Assembly: GCA_035528295.1 (NCBI GenBank)
Contig: DATKYY010000020.1
Span: forward strand, 1-33,110
Direction of reading: 5' to 3'
Length of the DNA: 33,110 nucleotides
Origin: G020353235 sp035528295
Lineage (GTDB): Bacteria; Chloroflexota; Dehalococcoidia; Dehalococcoidales; JAUYDJ01
Below the pieces are notes generated by a model. The model was not told where the DNA came from. It did no database searches and worked only from the letters and a program-made list of their open reading frames with translations. Positions 24,160 to 31,088 of this stretch are shown here, in pieces. Made by a program: the position numbers and the translations under genes. The number at the start of each line of letters is the position of its first letter. The first letter of the stretch is position 1.

Positions 24160-25566
24160 CTAATCGAGCTGGACTTCAGTCCGGTACCCCGGCACCGATA
24201 TTTCCCAGCCCATCTTCTCCTTCAGGAAATTACCGAACTTCTCCGCCACCTCGGGCTCCCCGTGGGTCACGAAAAGGTGCCTGGGCGGCTTTTTCAGTCC
24301 GGAAAGCCACCTGAAAAGCTCACTCTGGTCGGCGTGGGCGGAAAAACCGCTTATCCGGGCGATTCTCGCCTTGACCGGGTGCTGCCGCCCCAGTATCCTG
24401 ACCTCTTTATTACCATCAACAATCTGCCTCCCCAGAGTGCCCACCGCCTGATAGCCCACAAAGAGAATGGTGCTCTCCGGCCGGGTGATATTCCGCACCA
24501 GGTGGTACTTTACCCGCCCGCCGGTGCACATTCCGGAGCCGGCAATTATCATAACCGAACCGGTGATGTGGTTTATTGCCTTCGATTCATCCACCGTCCT
24601 GACCATACTCAGACCGGGGAAGCTAAAGGGGGAATTACCCTTTTTGATAAGCTCAAGCGTCTCTTTATCAAAAAGCTCCGGGTGATGCTGGAACACCTCG
24701 GTAAGGCTTACCGCCATAGGGCTGTCCAGGAAAACCATCATGTGCCGGATAGTGTCCTTATAGAGCAGCTGGTTCAGGTAGTAGAGGACTTCCTGAGAGC
24801 GCTCCAGGGCGAAGCTGGGGACGACGATGTTCCCGCCTGCTTCCAGGGTGGCGTTGATTACCTCAGCCAGCTGGTCGGCTATTCCCCCTGAGCCCTCGTG
24901 CAATCTATCGCCATAGGTGGACTCCACCACCACGTAATCCGCCTCATCAAAAAGGGTCGGGTCACGCAGTATCGGCTTCTGCCAGCGCCCGGCATCTCCC
25001 GAGAAGAGAATTGACCGCTTTTCGCCATTTTTACTCACCGCAACCTTTACCATGGCCGAACCAAGCACATGACCGGCATCGTGAAAGGTGGCGCTAACCC
25101 CGCCCCCCAGGTCAACCGGTTCACCATAGCGGGCCGGCGAAAACAAAGGGAAAGAAGCCTGGGCATCCTCGGTGGTATAGAGCGGAATTTCGGGGTAGGG
25201 ACCCTTTCTGCCATCACGCTCGTGCCTCTTTTTCTTGAACTCGGCGTCTTCCTGCTGGATTTTGGCCGAATCCATCAGCATTATCTCGGCAATCTCAGCA
25301 GTGGCTGGCGTGCCGTAAATCTTCCCCTTAAATCCCTCGCGCACCAGCTTCGGTAACAGCCCGCAATGGTCGAGGTGGGCATGGGTCAGCAGGACTGCAT
25401 CCAGTGTCGCCGGCGGCACCACAAATGGCGCCCAGTTTCTCTCTCTAAACTCCCTCTCCTGGTAAAGCCCGCAGTCCACCAGAAATCTAACGCCACCCGC
25501 CTCCACCAGATAGCGGGAGCCGGTGACATTCTGAGCGGCGCCCAGAAAACTCAGCTTAATAGGCAT
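24160..25566 (-). CDS. MBL-fold beta-CASP RNA-processing nuclease
   Basis: A 468-residue protein of the metallo-beta-lactamase/beta-CASP type, the class that includes archaeal-like CPSF nucleases and Thermus TTHA0252. The metal-binding THAHLDHCG (His62, His64, Asp66, His67) is followed by FHDAGHVLGSAMV, FSGDAGR, the beta-CASP domain (about 200-390, with VESTYGDRLHEG, GSGMCTGGRVKYHL), ISGFSAHADQSEL and VTHGEPE. No KH domain is present. It should cut or trim RNA; the specific target is unknown. The spacing to the upstream lipoprotein gene is 52 bases with a hairpin between. Confidence 0.92.
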   Translation of the reverse strand: MPIKLSFLGAAQNVTGSRYLVEAGGVRFLVDCGLYQEREFRERNWAPFVVPPATLDAVLLTHAHLDHCGLLPKLVREGFKGKIYGTPATAEIAEIMLMDSAKIQQEDAEFKKKRHERDGRKGPYPEIPLYTTEDAQASFPLFSPARYGEPVDLGGGVSATFHDAGHVLGSAMVKVAVSKNGEKRSILFSGDAGRWQKPILRDPTLFDEADYVVVESTYGDRLHEGSGGIADQLAEVINATLEAGGNIVVPSFALERSQEVLYYLNQLLYKDTIRHMMVFLDSPMAVSLTEVFQHHPELFDKETLELIKKGNSPFSFPGLSMVRTVDESKAINHITGSVMIIAGSGMCTGGRVKYHLVRNITRPESTILFVGYQAVGTLGRQIVDGNKEVRILGRQHPVKARIARISGFSAHADQSELFRWLSGLKKPPRHLFVTHGEPEVAEKFGNFLKEKMGWEISVPGYRTEVQLD

Positions 25567-25588
25567 GGTTTTTACCCCCTAAACTCCG

Positions 25589-25606
25589 GGCTGACTCGTG
25601 TCAGCC
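25589..25606. terminator. Intergenic hairpin between lipoprotein and beta-CASP genes
   Basis: GGCTGAC (25589-25595), loop TCGT and GTCAGCC (25600-25606) form a perfect seven-base stem, 13 bases after the lipoprotein stop. No U-tract follows on either strand, so it may be a factor-dependent terminator, an mRNA end protector or a processing site rather than a classical terminator. Confidence 0.4.
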
Positions 25607-25618
25607 GACTTAAGAATA

Positions 25619-26332
25619 TCAGTGTTCGGCAAACTCCTCCATACCCAGGAAAAGACCGTGCCAGGAGTGATACCAGACCTGCCCGGTGTAGCCGTTGACA
25701 CTCAACATTCCGTATATTTCACCGTCCTTGATAACATGGAGGGTGTAATAGCCGTAGAAACGCTCCGCATCCTCCACCTCGGCGCCCGGTAGATAGCCAT
25801 CAATGAACTCCTGAGCATACCCTATCGCCTCTTCCTCGCTTACCGTCATCTCCTCACTGGTATAGCGCGGCCCCCACATCATGCCTGACATCATGCCATA
25901 CTTGGCATTCCACATCATATTGGGGCCCGGCTCGGGGTATAAATCTCCGGTATAGGGGTCAATCAGCGCCTCAAAGGCGTGAATGCCGGTGCTCTTCTCG
26001 ACGAAGTCAACATAGTAGTTGTAATCAAACTCCATTATTTCGGCCACGGTGAGGTCGGCGTCACCACGCTCATGAAGATAGTTCTCCACAATCTCGGTCG
26101 CCTGCGCCATACTCAACCGTTCGCCATCAGCAGTATAGGGGCAACCCGGCCCAACCTGGCCGCCAGGACAGGCTATCCCGCCGGGACCCATCATCCCACC
26201 CGGTCCGGCATAGGGTGGATAGGAATACCCAGGCAATGGCTCCGGCTGGGCCGAAGCACAGCCCAGAGCACCCAACCCCACCACCAGCAGCAGGGTTACC
26301 AGAAGACAAGCCGTAGTCAATCTCTGCTTCAT
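25619..26332 (-). CDS. Lipoprotein with two PepSY-like segments
   Basis: From the ATG at 26332 (GGAGGGG upstream) the protein is 237 residues. It starts MKQR with a hydrophobic stretch and GALGC, placing a lipobox cysteine at 25. A Gly/Pro/Met-rich linker (GPGGMMGPGG) follows. Two repeats then resemble PepSY domains: one with LSMAQATEIVENYL and IDPYTGDLY, one with VSEEEAIGYAQEFI and VNGYTGQVWY. Between them is a Met-rich MMSGMMWGP patch. PepSY domains occur in inhibitors, redox and metal proteins; the Met-rich patches could bind copper, but this is a guess. It is divergent from the CpaM/HgcAB-like unit across a 78-base gap. Confidence 0.82.
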   Translation of the reverse strand: MKQRLTTACLLVTLLLVVGLGALGCASAQPEPLPGYSYPPYAGPGGMMGPGGIACPGGQVGPGCPYTADGERLSMAQATEIVENYLHERGDADLTVAEIMEFDYNYYVDFVEKSTGIHAFEALIDPYTGDLYPEPGPNMMWNAKYGMMSGMMWGPRYTSEEMTVSEEEAIGYAQEFIDGYLPGAEVEDAERFYGYYTLHVIKDGEIYGMLSVNGYTGQVWYHSWHGLFLGMEEFAEH

Positions 26333-26350
26333 CTCAATCCCCTCCTGTGG

Positions 26351-26378
26351 TTGACCCACCTGTCATTGTGGTTATAAT
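26351..26378 (+). promoter_or_regulatory. Predicted promoter of the cpaM-hgcAB-like unit
   Basis: TTGACC (26351-26356), a 16-base spacer and a perfect TATAAT (26373-26378). The -10 is half of a ten-base perfect palindrome TATAATTATA (26373-26382), which also gives TATAAT on the minus strand toward the lipoprotein gene. On that strand no good -35 is found. Confidence 0.65.
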
Positions 26379-26410
26379 TATACCGCAACGGCTGGTGTTA
26401 AGATATCAAT

Positions 26411-27073
26411 ATGAGCACCTATGTCTTAATGAAGATACTGGAATCCACGGCCAGCCGGTATGACCGTGGCATTCGCCTGCTGACACTGGGCAGATTAGAC
26501 CGGGCTTACGAGCATTTGACTTCGCATATTAAAAAGGGCCAGAAGGTGCTGGATATCGGCTGTGGCACCGGCAACCTGACGCTACGGGCGGCCGCGAAGG
26601 GGGCCGCCGTCAAAGGGATTGATGTTAACCCCGAGATGCTGGCCGTCGCCCGCCGGCGGGCCGAAGCCGCCAGCTTCAGCCCGGAGATAAAATTCGCTGA
26701 GATGGGGGTGGCTGAGCTCGGCAGCGAGCAACCGGAAAGCTACGATGTGGTGATGAGCGGGCTCTGCTTTTCCGAACTGACTGAAGACGAGCTCGCCTAT
26801 ACCCTGAAAGAGGTAAATAGAATACTAAAGCCGGGTGGCTTGCTTCTTGTTGCCGATGAAGTAAGACCGCGCCACCCCCTCAAGTGGCTGGTTCACCACT
26901 TAATCAGAATCCCGCTGGCCGTAACCACCTACCTTATTACCCAGACTACGACCAGGGCGGTAAAAGACCTGCCGGGGAAAGTAAGAGAGGCGGGCCTGGT
27001 AATAAAGTCACTTAATCCCAACAAGCTGGAGAATTTCGTTGAGCTGGTCGCCCAGAAACCGGAGAGAAAATAG
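26411..27073 (+). CDS. cpaM: Corrinoid protein-associated methyltransferase, CpaM-like
   Basis: A class I SAM-dependent methyltransferase of 220 residues. It has the SAM-binding VLDIGCGTGNLTLRA (46-60), acidic Asp71 in GIDVNPEML, SYDVVMSGLCFSELTEDEL, and RILKPGGLLLVADEVRP. The N-terminus, with STASRYDRGIRLLTLGRLDRAY, and the neighbouring HgcAB-like fusion match the CpaM group, named for its genomic link to HgcA-type corrinoid proteins. It could methylate the corrinoid cofactor or another partner; the reaction is not established. A strong promoter lies upstream, but the ribosome site is poor. Met7 (26429) is a possible alternative start. The stop is one base before the next ATG. Confidence 0.82.
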   Translation: MSTYVLMKILESTASRYDRGIRLLTLGRLDRAYEHLTSHIKKGQKVLDIGCGTGNLTLRAAAKGAAVKGIDVNPEMLAVARRRAEAASFSPEIKFAEMGVAELGSEQPESYDVVMSGLCFSELTEDELAYTLKEVNRILKPGGLLLVADEVRPRHPLKWLVHHLIRIPLAVTTYLITQTTTRAVKDLPGKVREAGLVIKSLNPNKLENFVELVAQKPERK

Positions 27074-27074
27074 G

Positions 27075-28226
27075 ATGAATCTACTGAGCTATATCATCAT
27101 CAACATCGTGGAAACTCTGCTGAGAATGCTGCCTTTACCCGCCCGCACCGGTATCATCAAGATTGGCCACCCCGGTAAAGACTCACCAGTGCTGCTGACC
27201 GGCAACTACCACCTGACCATCGCCAGGGTAAAGAGAGCCCTCAGGGGGATAGATGCCTATCTTCTGGTCGCCAACAGCCGGGGAATCAACGTCTGGTGTG
27301 CCTCGGCCGGCGGTCACTTTACCAGCCACCGCGTTATCTCGGCTCTGAAAACCAGCGGCATTGAAGGGCTGGTGGACCAACGCAATGTAATTCTGCCTCC
27401 GCTGGCGGCTACCGGTGTTGAAACCAGGGCTATCCATAGCAAGACGGGATGGAAGGTAATCTGGGGGCCGGTCTACGCCAAAGACATTCCTGAATTCCTG
27501 GAAAATGGACTTAATAAGACCCCTCAAATGAGAGAGGCCAGCTTTCCCTGGACGGCGCGCCTTGAGATGGCTACTAGCTGGGCTTTCCCCATTTCCCTCA
27601 TTGCCGTCCTCACCGTCCTCCCCTTCTGGCGCCAGTCCATCCCCTACCTGACCGCCCTGGTCTGGGGCATGGCACTGCTGATGTTTTTAGCCTTCCCTCT
27701 CTACGGCCGATGGCTAACCGCAAAAGGCAAAAGAATCGGCTTTATCTTTTTCGATTTCGGGCGGGGCGGGATTCAACTGTTTCTGTGGGGTGTCGTGCTC
27801 ATCGGTCTTATTGCTTACAGCCTGGCCACCGTCCAGTTCAGCGGGGGATTCATCCTGCGCTGGGGGATTGCCTCACTTGTCGCTATTATTGTTTTGAGCA
27901 TTGACCTGACCGGTAGCACCCCGGTATTTCATAGCAGCCTGAGTGAAGATAGACTGCTCAAAGTCTATCTTGATAAGACGAAATGCCGGGGGGCCGCTTT
28001 CTGCGAGCAGGTCTGCCCCCGAAATTGCTATGAGGTAAATAAAGAAAAGCACACCGCTACCATGCCCCGGGCCGAACAGTGTATCCGGTGCGGTGCCTGT
28101 ATTGTGCAGTGCCCCTTTGACGCCCTTTACTTCAAGAGCCCCCAGGGAGAGGTAATCCCCCCGGAGAGCATCCGTAAATTCAAAGTAAATTTACTGGGCA
28201 AACGCCTGGTAAAACCGGGGGGCTAA
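27075..28226 (+). CDS. HgcAB-like fusion: membrane corrinoid protein plus ferredoxin
   Basis: From the ATG at 27075 (GGAGAG eight bases upstream) the protein is 383 residues. Residues 20-150 are a CdhD/HgcA-like corrinoid domain with the cap-helix motif NVWCASAGG (72-80), keeping the cobalt-facing Cys75 but differing from the N(V/I)WCAAGK of true HgcA. About four membrane segments follow (169-184, 190-211, 232-252, 258-277), then DLTGSTPVF. Residues 295-355 are a HgcB-like ferredoxin. Motif 1 has Cys304, 310, 314 and 318 in irregular spacing, with Ala at the usual second-Cys position. Motif 2 is canonical (Cys336, 339, 342, 346). The C-terminal cysteines of HgcB are absent. It probably handles methyl groups on corrinoid at the membrane; mercury methylation is not supported. 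Confidence 0.88.
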   Translation: MNLLSYIIINIVETLLRMLPLPARTGIIKIGHPGKDSPVLLTGNYHLTIARVKRALRGIDAYLLVANSRGINVWCASAGGHFTSHRVISALKTSGIEGLVDQRNVILPPLAATGVETRAIHSKTGWKVIWGPVYAKDIPEFLENGLNKTPQMREASFPWTARLEMATSWAFPISLIAVLTVLPFWRQSIPYLTALVWGMALLMFLAFPLYGRWLTAKGKRIGFIFFDFGRGGIQLFLWGVVLIGLIAYSLATVQFSGGFILRWGIASLVAIIVLSIDLTGSTPVFHSSLSEDRLLKVYLDKTKCRGAAFCEQVCPRNCYEVNKEKHTATMPRAEQCIRCGACIVQCPFDALYFKSPQGEVIPPESIRKFKVNLLGKRLVKPGG

Positions 28227-28718
28227 AAAGAGAGGGAAAATACTATTTATGGTGGAGCTAGGGTATCAATAGGTAGAACCTTTAAACTTGCTTTCGACCT
28301 TACTATTTAACCCAACTACTCTCGCCAAAACCAACTGTAGCAATAAAGCGTACTGTCTGCAACAGGGTAACTCTTCGGTCTTTTGTTTGTTCCACTCCAC
28401 TTCGTCTCTGTGCGTATCTCCCGTAAATATATATTTGAGCTATTTTTCACGTGAGCTTCTCTAATCCTTCTCCCATTTCCTCGAGCTCCTATTGGTATAA
28501 TCATTTCTGCTGCAGACCGCAGGTTCCATCCTATAGAAAAGGCGAGAAAAAGAAAGGAAATAGGACAATTAGTGCGCTACAATCGCTTTCCGCAGTTCAC
28601 ATTCCCTACAACGGAAGCATAATATATTTGACTAAATGTTAAGTATAGTTTACGCTATGTCATGTATAGAGTACTCTAGCACCTAGGAAAATATTCATAA
28701 GAAAAGGAGGACAAAATT
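28227..28718. other. AT-rich intergenic region, no gene seen
   Basis: This 492-base gap is visibly poorer in G+C than its surroundings (22 of 60 bases in 28261-28320). Short frames on both strands show no recognisable protein and no good ribosome sites. No terminator with a U-tract is seen behind the HgcAB-like gene. Near its right end are two copies of GTATAG 21 bases apart (28643 and 28664) and a 12-base palindrome, probably belonging to the control region of the next gene. Confidence 0.6.
28667..28678. promoter_or_regulatory. Palindrome upstream of the DUF2178-HTH pair
   Basis: TAGAGTACTCTA is a perfect 12-base palindrome 40 bases before the ATG at 28719. Because the second gene of the pair encodes a small Xre-type regulator, this is a candidate autoregulatory operator. 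Binding is inferred. Confidence 0.4.
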
Positions 28719-29168
28719 ATGGCACCACTACAAAAACGCGCATTGTACAGTCTGGGGATCGGGGTCGTATGGGCTATCGCAATCATCGTGGTTTTCATGG
28801 CTAAGGGTGGAGTTAACGCCTATACCGGAGACCCGGGTATGAGAGCGATTCTAGCAGCATTATTCATTGGAGGGCTTATAGCGTACCTGGCAGTATTGCT
28901 TACCCTGCGCAGGAAACGAGGTCAAGTGGAGGCAACCATGGATGAACGGGACAAGGTGATAATGGGCAGGGCACCAGTAGTCCAATTGTGGGCGGTTTTC
29001 ATTTCGCTGGCGATATGGAGTATTGCTCTAACCGAAATTTACTGGGATCAGGGGCAAATTCCGGTTATTTTCCCATACCTTATACTCATGTCCCTCTTTA
29101 TTGTCAATGTGCTATCACAGTCCCTCGGTATCCTGATTGGTTACTGGAGAATGGGACGCAATGACTAA
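28719..29168 (+). CDS. DUF2178-like integral membrane protein
   Basis: A 149-residue protein with four hydrophobic segments (about 8-29, 43-64, 88-106 and 112-137). The loop after the second has VEATMDERDKVIMGRAP, resembling the DERD motif of DUF2178-type membrane proteins. AAGGAGG lies eight bases before the ATG. It overlaps by eight bases a small Xre-type regulator gene, an arrangement seen for such membrane protein/HTH pairs, where the two are likely to work together. Function is unknown; sensing of a membrane or envelope signal is one possibility. Confidence 0.75.
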   Translation: MAPLQKRALYSLGIGVVWAIAIIVVFMAKGGVNAYTGDPGMRAILAALFIGGLIAYLAVLLTLRRKRGQVEATMDERDKVIMGRAPVVQLWAVFISLAIWSIALTEIYWDQGQIPVIFPYLILMSLFIVNVLSQSLGILIGYWRMGRND

Positions 29169-29370
29169 AGTAAAAAACCGTATCAGACGGCTGCGTTTCG
29201 ATAATGATGAGATGACACAGGAAGAATTAGCCAATCGTGCTGGCTGCACCCGGCAAACCATTATCGCGCTTGAGCAAGGAAAATACACACCGTCTATCTC
29301 TCTCGCCTTCCAAATTGCGAGAGCTTTTGGAGTAACCTTGGAGGAGGTATTTCAGTACGAAGAAACATAA
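29161..29370 (+). CDS. Xre-family HTH transcriptional regulator (short YozG-like type)
   Basis: From the ATG at 29161 the protein is 69 residues, almost all of it a Cro/C1-type helix-turn-helix: MTQEELANRAGCTRQTIIAL, then EQGKYTPSISLAFQIARAFG and LEEVFQYEE. The upstream in-frame ATG at 29137 would add residues unlike the family and lacks a ribosome site. The start overlaps the end of the membrane protein gene by eight bases, so the genes are coupled. It may regulate its own unit through the palindrome at 28667-28678. A terminator follows 26 bases after the stop. Confidence 0.88.
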   Translation: MTKVKNRIRRLRFDNDEMTQEELANRAGCTRQTIIALEQGKYTPSISLAFQIARAFGVTLEEVFQYEET

Positions 29371-29396
29371 TAAGTAACAGTAACCAGCAGTCAGAG

Positions 29397-29425
29397 AAAA
29401 GGGAGGCAGAGATGTCTCCTTTTTT
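29397..29425 (+). terminator. Intrinsic terminator after the HTH gene
   Basis: AAAAGGGAG (29397-29405) pairs with CTCCTTTTT (29416-29424) with one G-U pair around a ten-base loop, followed by a T run. It ends the membrane protein-HTH unit. On the minus strand the hairpin is followed by TTTT and could also stop the tRNA transcript coming the other way. Confidence 0.7.
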
Positions 29426-29485
29426 CTTTAATGGAAACAACTAGTAAACGTATAGTAAACTTTTAGCAACTTTTTGACACAAAAG

Positions 29486-29567
29486 TGGGGAAGGGGGGAC
29501 TCGAACCCCCACGCCTTGCGACACATGATCCTAAGTCATGCCCGTCTGCCAGTTCCGGCACTTCCCC
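29486..29567 (-). tRNA. tRNA-Leu (anticodon UAG)
   Basis: The minus strand folds as a class II tRNA of 82 bases. The acceptor arms are GGGGAAG and CTTCCCC with discriminator A. The anticodon stem CATGA/TCATG encloses loop CTTAGGA, giving anticodon TAG, which reads CUA and other CUN leucine codons. A long variable arm (TGTCGCAAGGCG) typical of tRNA-Leu is present, and the T-arm is GGGGG TTCGAGT CCCCC. CCA is not encoded; after the discriminator comes CTTTTG. No mobile element is attached to the 3' end. Confidence 0.96.
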
Positions 29568-29590
29568 GTGAAGCCAAATTAGACACAGCT

Positions 29591-29599
29591 AGTATAGCA
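29591..29599 (-). promoter_or_regulatory. Extended -10 of the tRNA-Leu promoter
   Basis: On the minus strand TGC followed by TATACT (29596-29591) lies 24 bases before the mature tRNA 5' end, the same extended -10 as in front of nusA. No good -35 is found at the expected place. Confidence 0.4.
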
Positions 29600-29697
29600 G
29601 AAAAAGTTAACCGGTGAGATGCTGTCTGCCTTTCTTTTCTCCAGACGATATTGTTCTACCAGAGATGTCCAAGTAAGGCTATAGGGATAGAGCCGAA

Positions 29698-29723
29698 CGG
29701 GCAAGGCATAAATTCCTTGCCCG
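29698..29723. other. Perfect 9-bp hairpin downstream of the exported protein gene
   Basis: CGGGCAAGG (29698-29706), an eight-base loop and CCTTGCCCG (29715-29723). It lies 63 bases beyond the stop of the minus-strand gene at 29787 and upstream of the tRNA. Neither strand has a U-tract, so it may be a factor-assisted terminator or a structured 3' end. The rest of 29568-29786 shows no gene. Confidence 0.45.
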
Positions 29724-29786
29724 CTTCATCATCATAGACTAAATGGCTTGCGTTGACAGCTGAATAAGAAGCTAGTCCTAATCAGT

Positions 29787-30278
29787 TCAGGGTTTAATCA
29801 GAATTGTCCTGGTCTCGGAAACAAGGCTCCCCATGGTGCTTGTTCCTTTAGAATTTTTTAGCTGTACGCTGGTCACTACCGGGGCAGTGCCAGTAAAATA
29901 ACCGTAGTCAGGAACGTATCTGTCCCACGATAAATGCTGTGACTTGATTTGGACCTTGCCGTCCGCATCTGGTATGGGGTTTTCTATCTCAATCGGGGAT
30001 TCCCAGGTCAGGACTGCGTCATACCCACCTGTACTTACCCGCAACTTGGTGCTAACCAAGAAACCAGCTTTAGACCCGCCTTGGGCCTTTCCCTTTTGGC
30101 ACGATAAGTCAACAACAAACTCTTGGCTTACACGGTTCCAAGTGATTCCGTCAATTCGTAACCTATCCGGCTGGGCAGCTTGAACATAGTTATTCCCCGG
30201 TATTAGTACCGCCACGCCCAATGCCAGCATTAAAAAAGCTATAGCTGGGACTATGATTACAAAGAACCTCTTCTTCAA
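29787..30278 (-). CDS. Exported protein of unknown function
   Basis: A 163-residue protein starting at TTG 30278, ten bases after AGGAGG. It begins MKKRFFVIIVPAIAFLMLAL, a signal peptide with a basic end and hydrophobic core, probably cleaved after VQAAQ (about residue 36). The mature part is rich in beta-strand patterns, such as VSQEFVVDLSCQKGK and VVTSVQLKNSKGTS, and has one cysteine. No known family is recognised. It stands alone between the tRNA and the divergent rhomboid gene. A beta-sandwich envelope or surface protein is plausible but unproven. Confidence 0.7.
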   Translation of the reverse strand: MKKRFFVIIVPAIAFLMLALGVAVLIPGNNYVQAAQPDRLRIDGITWNRVSQEFVVDLSCQKGKAQGGSKAGFLVSTKLRVSTGGYDAVLTWESPIEIENPIPDADGKVQIKSQHLSWDRYVPDYGYFTGTAPVVTSVQLKNSKGTSTMGSLVSETRTILIKP

Positions 30279-30507
30279 CTCTTATAATCCTCCTGTTTAA
30301 GTTAATGCCCAAAGACAGACCTATATACCTTCTTTAAGTTTAACATTTAGCGATACCGGCGTCAAAAAACCGGTGAACCATTTACCGATGGCAAAGCCCA
30401 GAGGTTGAGGGTTAGCCACCAGATAAGAGATGACAAAAGAAGAGGACTGTGCTTTAATAGGGTAGAATCGGGTTAATCTGGCTTTTAGTTTATGGGACAA
30501 GAGTAAG

Positions 30508-31077
30508 ATGAGATACCAAAGCTTCCAGCTAACCCCGATATTGACCATCATAATCCTGAACTTGCTCATCTATATCGCCACCCTCATCCTTCCCGAACTT
30601 GTCCTCCTGCTTGGATTAAGGCCAATTGCCTTACTGGAACAGCCCTGGACAATAGTGACCAATCTCTTTGTCCATTCTGGCCTGTGGCACATCCTGGCTA
30701 ACATGCTGACCCTCTATTTCTTTGGCAGCTATTTGTCCCGGATAATCGGTGACCGCCGCTTTCTCATTATCTACTTCGTCGGCGGTATACTGGGTAATAT
30801 TTTCTACATAATTCTGGGGAATCCGTTTGCCATCGCCATCGGTGCCTCCGGAGCCGTTTTTGCCCTGGGTGGTGCCCTGGCGGTAATGAGACCCAAAATC
30901 AGGGTTATCGTCTTCCCGATACCCGCCCCCATCCCCCTGTGGATAGCGGTCATCGGTGGCTTTCTCATCCTCTCCTTCCTCCCCCACGTCGGCTGGCAGG
31001 CCCACCTCGGCGGCCTGGTCTTCGGTCTCATCGCCGGCTACTTCTTCAAAAAGAGGCAGCGCAATATCATCTGGTAG
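30508..31077 (+). CDS. Rhomboid family intramembrane serine protease
   Basis: A 189-residue protein with six membrane segments. It has the rhomboid signatures HxxxN in HSGLWHILANM (His61, Asn65), the catalytic serine in GASGAVFALGG (Ser114) and the catalytic histidine in GWQAHLGGL (His166). It should cut membrane-anchored proteins within the bilayer; its substrate is unknown. The length is that of the minimal six-segment bacterial form. The preceding 230 bases, up to the exported protein gene, contain no other gene. The flavodoxin-fold gene follows after eleven bases and may be co-transcribed. Confidence 0.93.
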   Translation: MRYQSFQLTPILTIIILNLLIYIATLILPELVLLLGLRPIALLEQPWTIVTNLFVHSGLWHILANMLTLYFFGSYLSRIIGDRRFLIIYFVGGILGNIFYIILGNPFAIAIGASGAVFALGGALAVMRPKIRVIVFPIPAPIPLWIAVIGGFLILSFLPHVGWQAHLGGLVFGLIAGYFFKKRQRNIIW

Positions 31078-31088
31078 CGGAGGTTCAG

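Noticed and set aside
26411..28226. Calling this locus a mercury methylation (hgcA-hgcB) gene pair
   Set aside because: The cap-helix motif differs after the cysteine, the two proteins are fused, one ferredoxin motif is irregular and the C-terminal cysteines of HgcB are missing. HgcAB-like is as far as the sequence goes.
28316..28504. 62-residue minus-strand frame in the AT-rich gap
   Set aside because: No ribosome site, unusual composition and no recognisable motif.
29486..29567. tRNA-Leu as an integration site for a mobile element
   Set aside because: No integrase, no repeat of the tRNA 3' end nearby and normal genes on both sides.
30354..30376. ACCGG/CCGGT inverted repeat upstream of rhomboid
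   Set aside because: Only a five-base stem with a long A-rich loop; likely chance.
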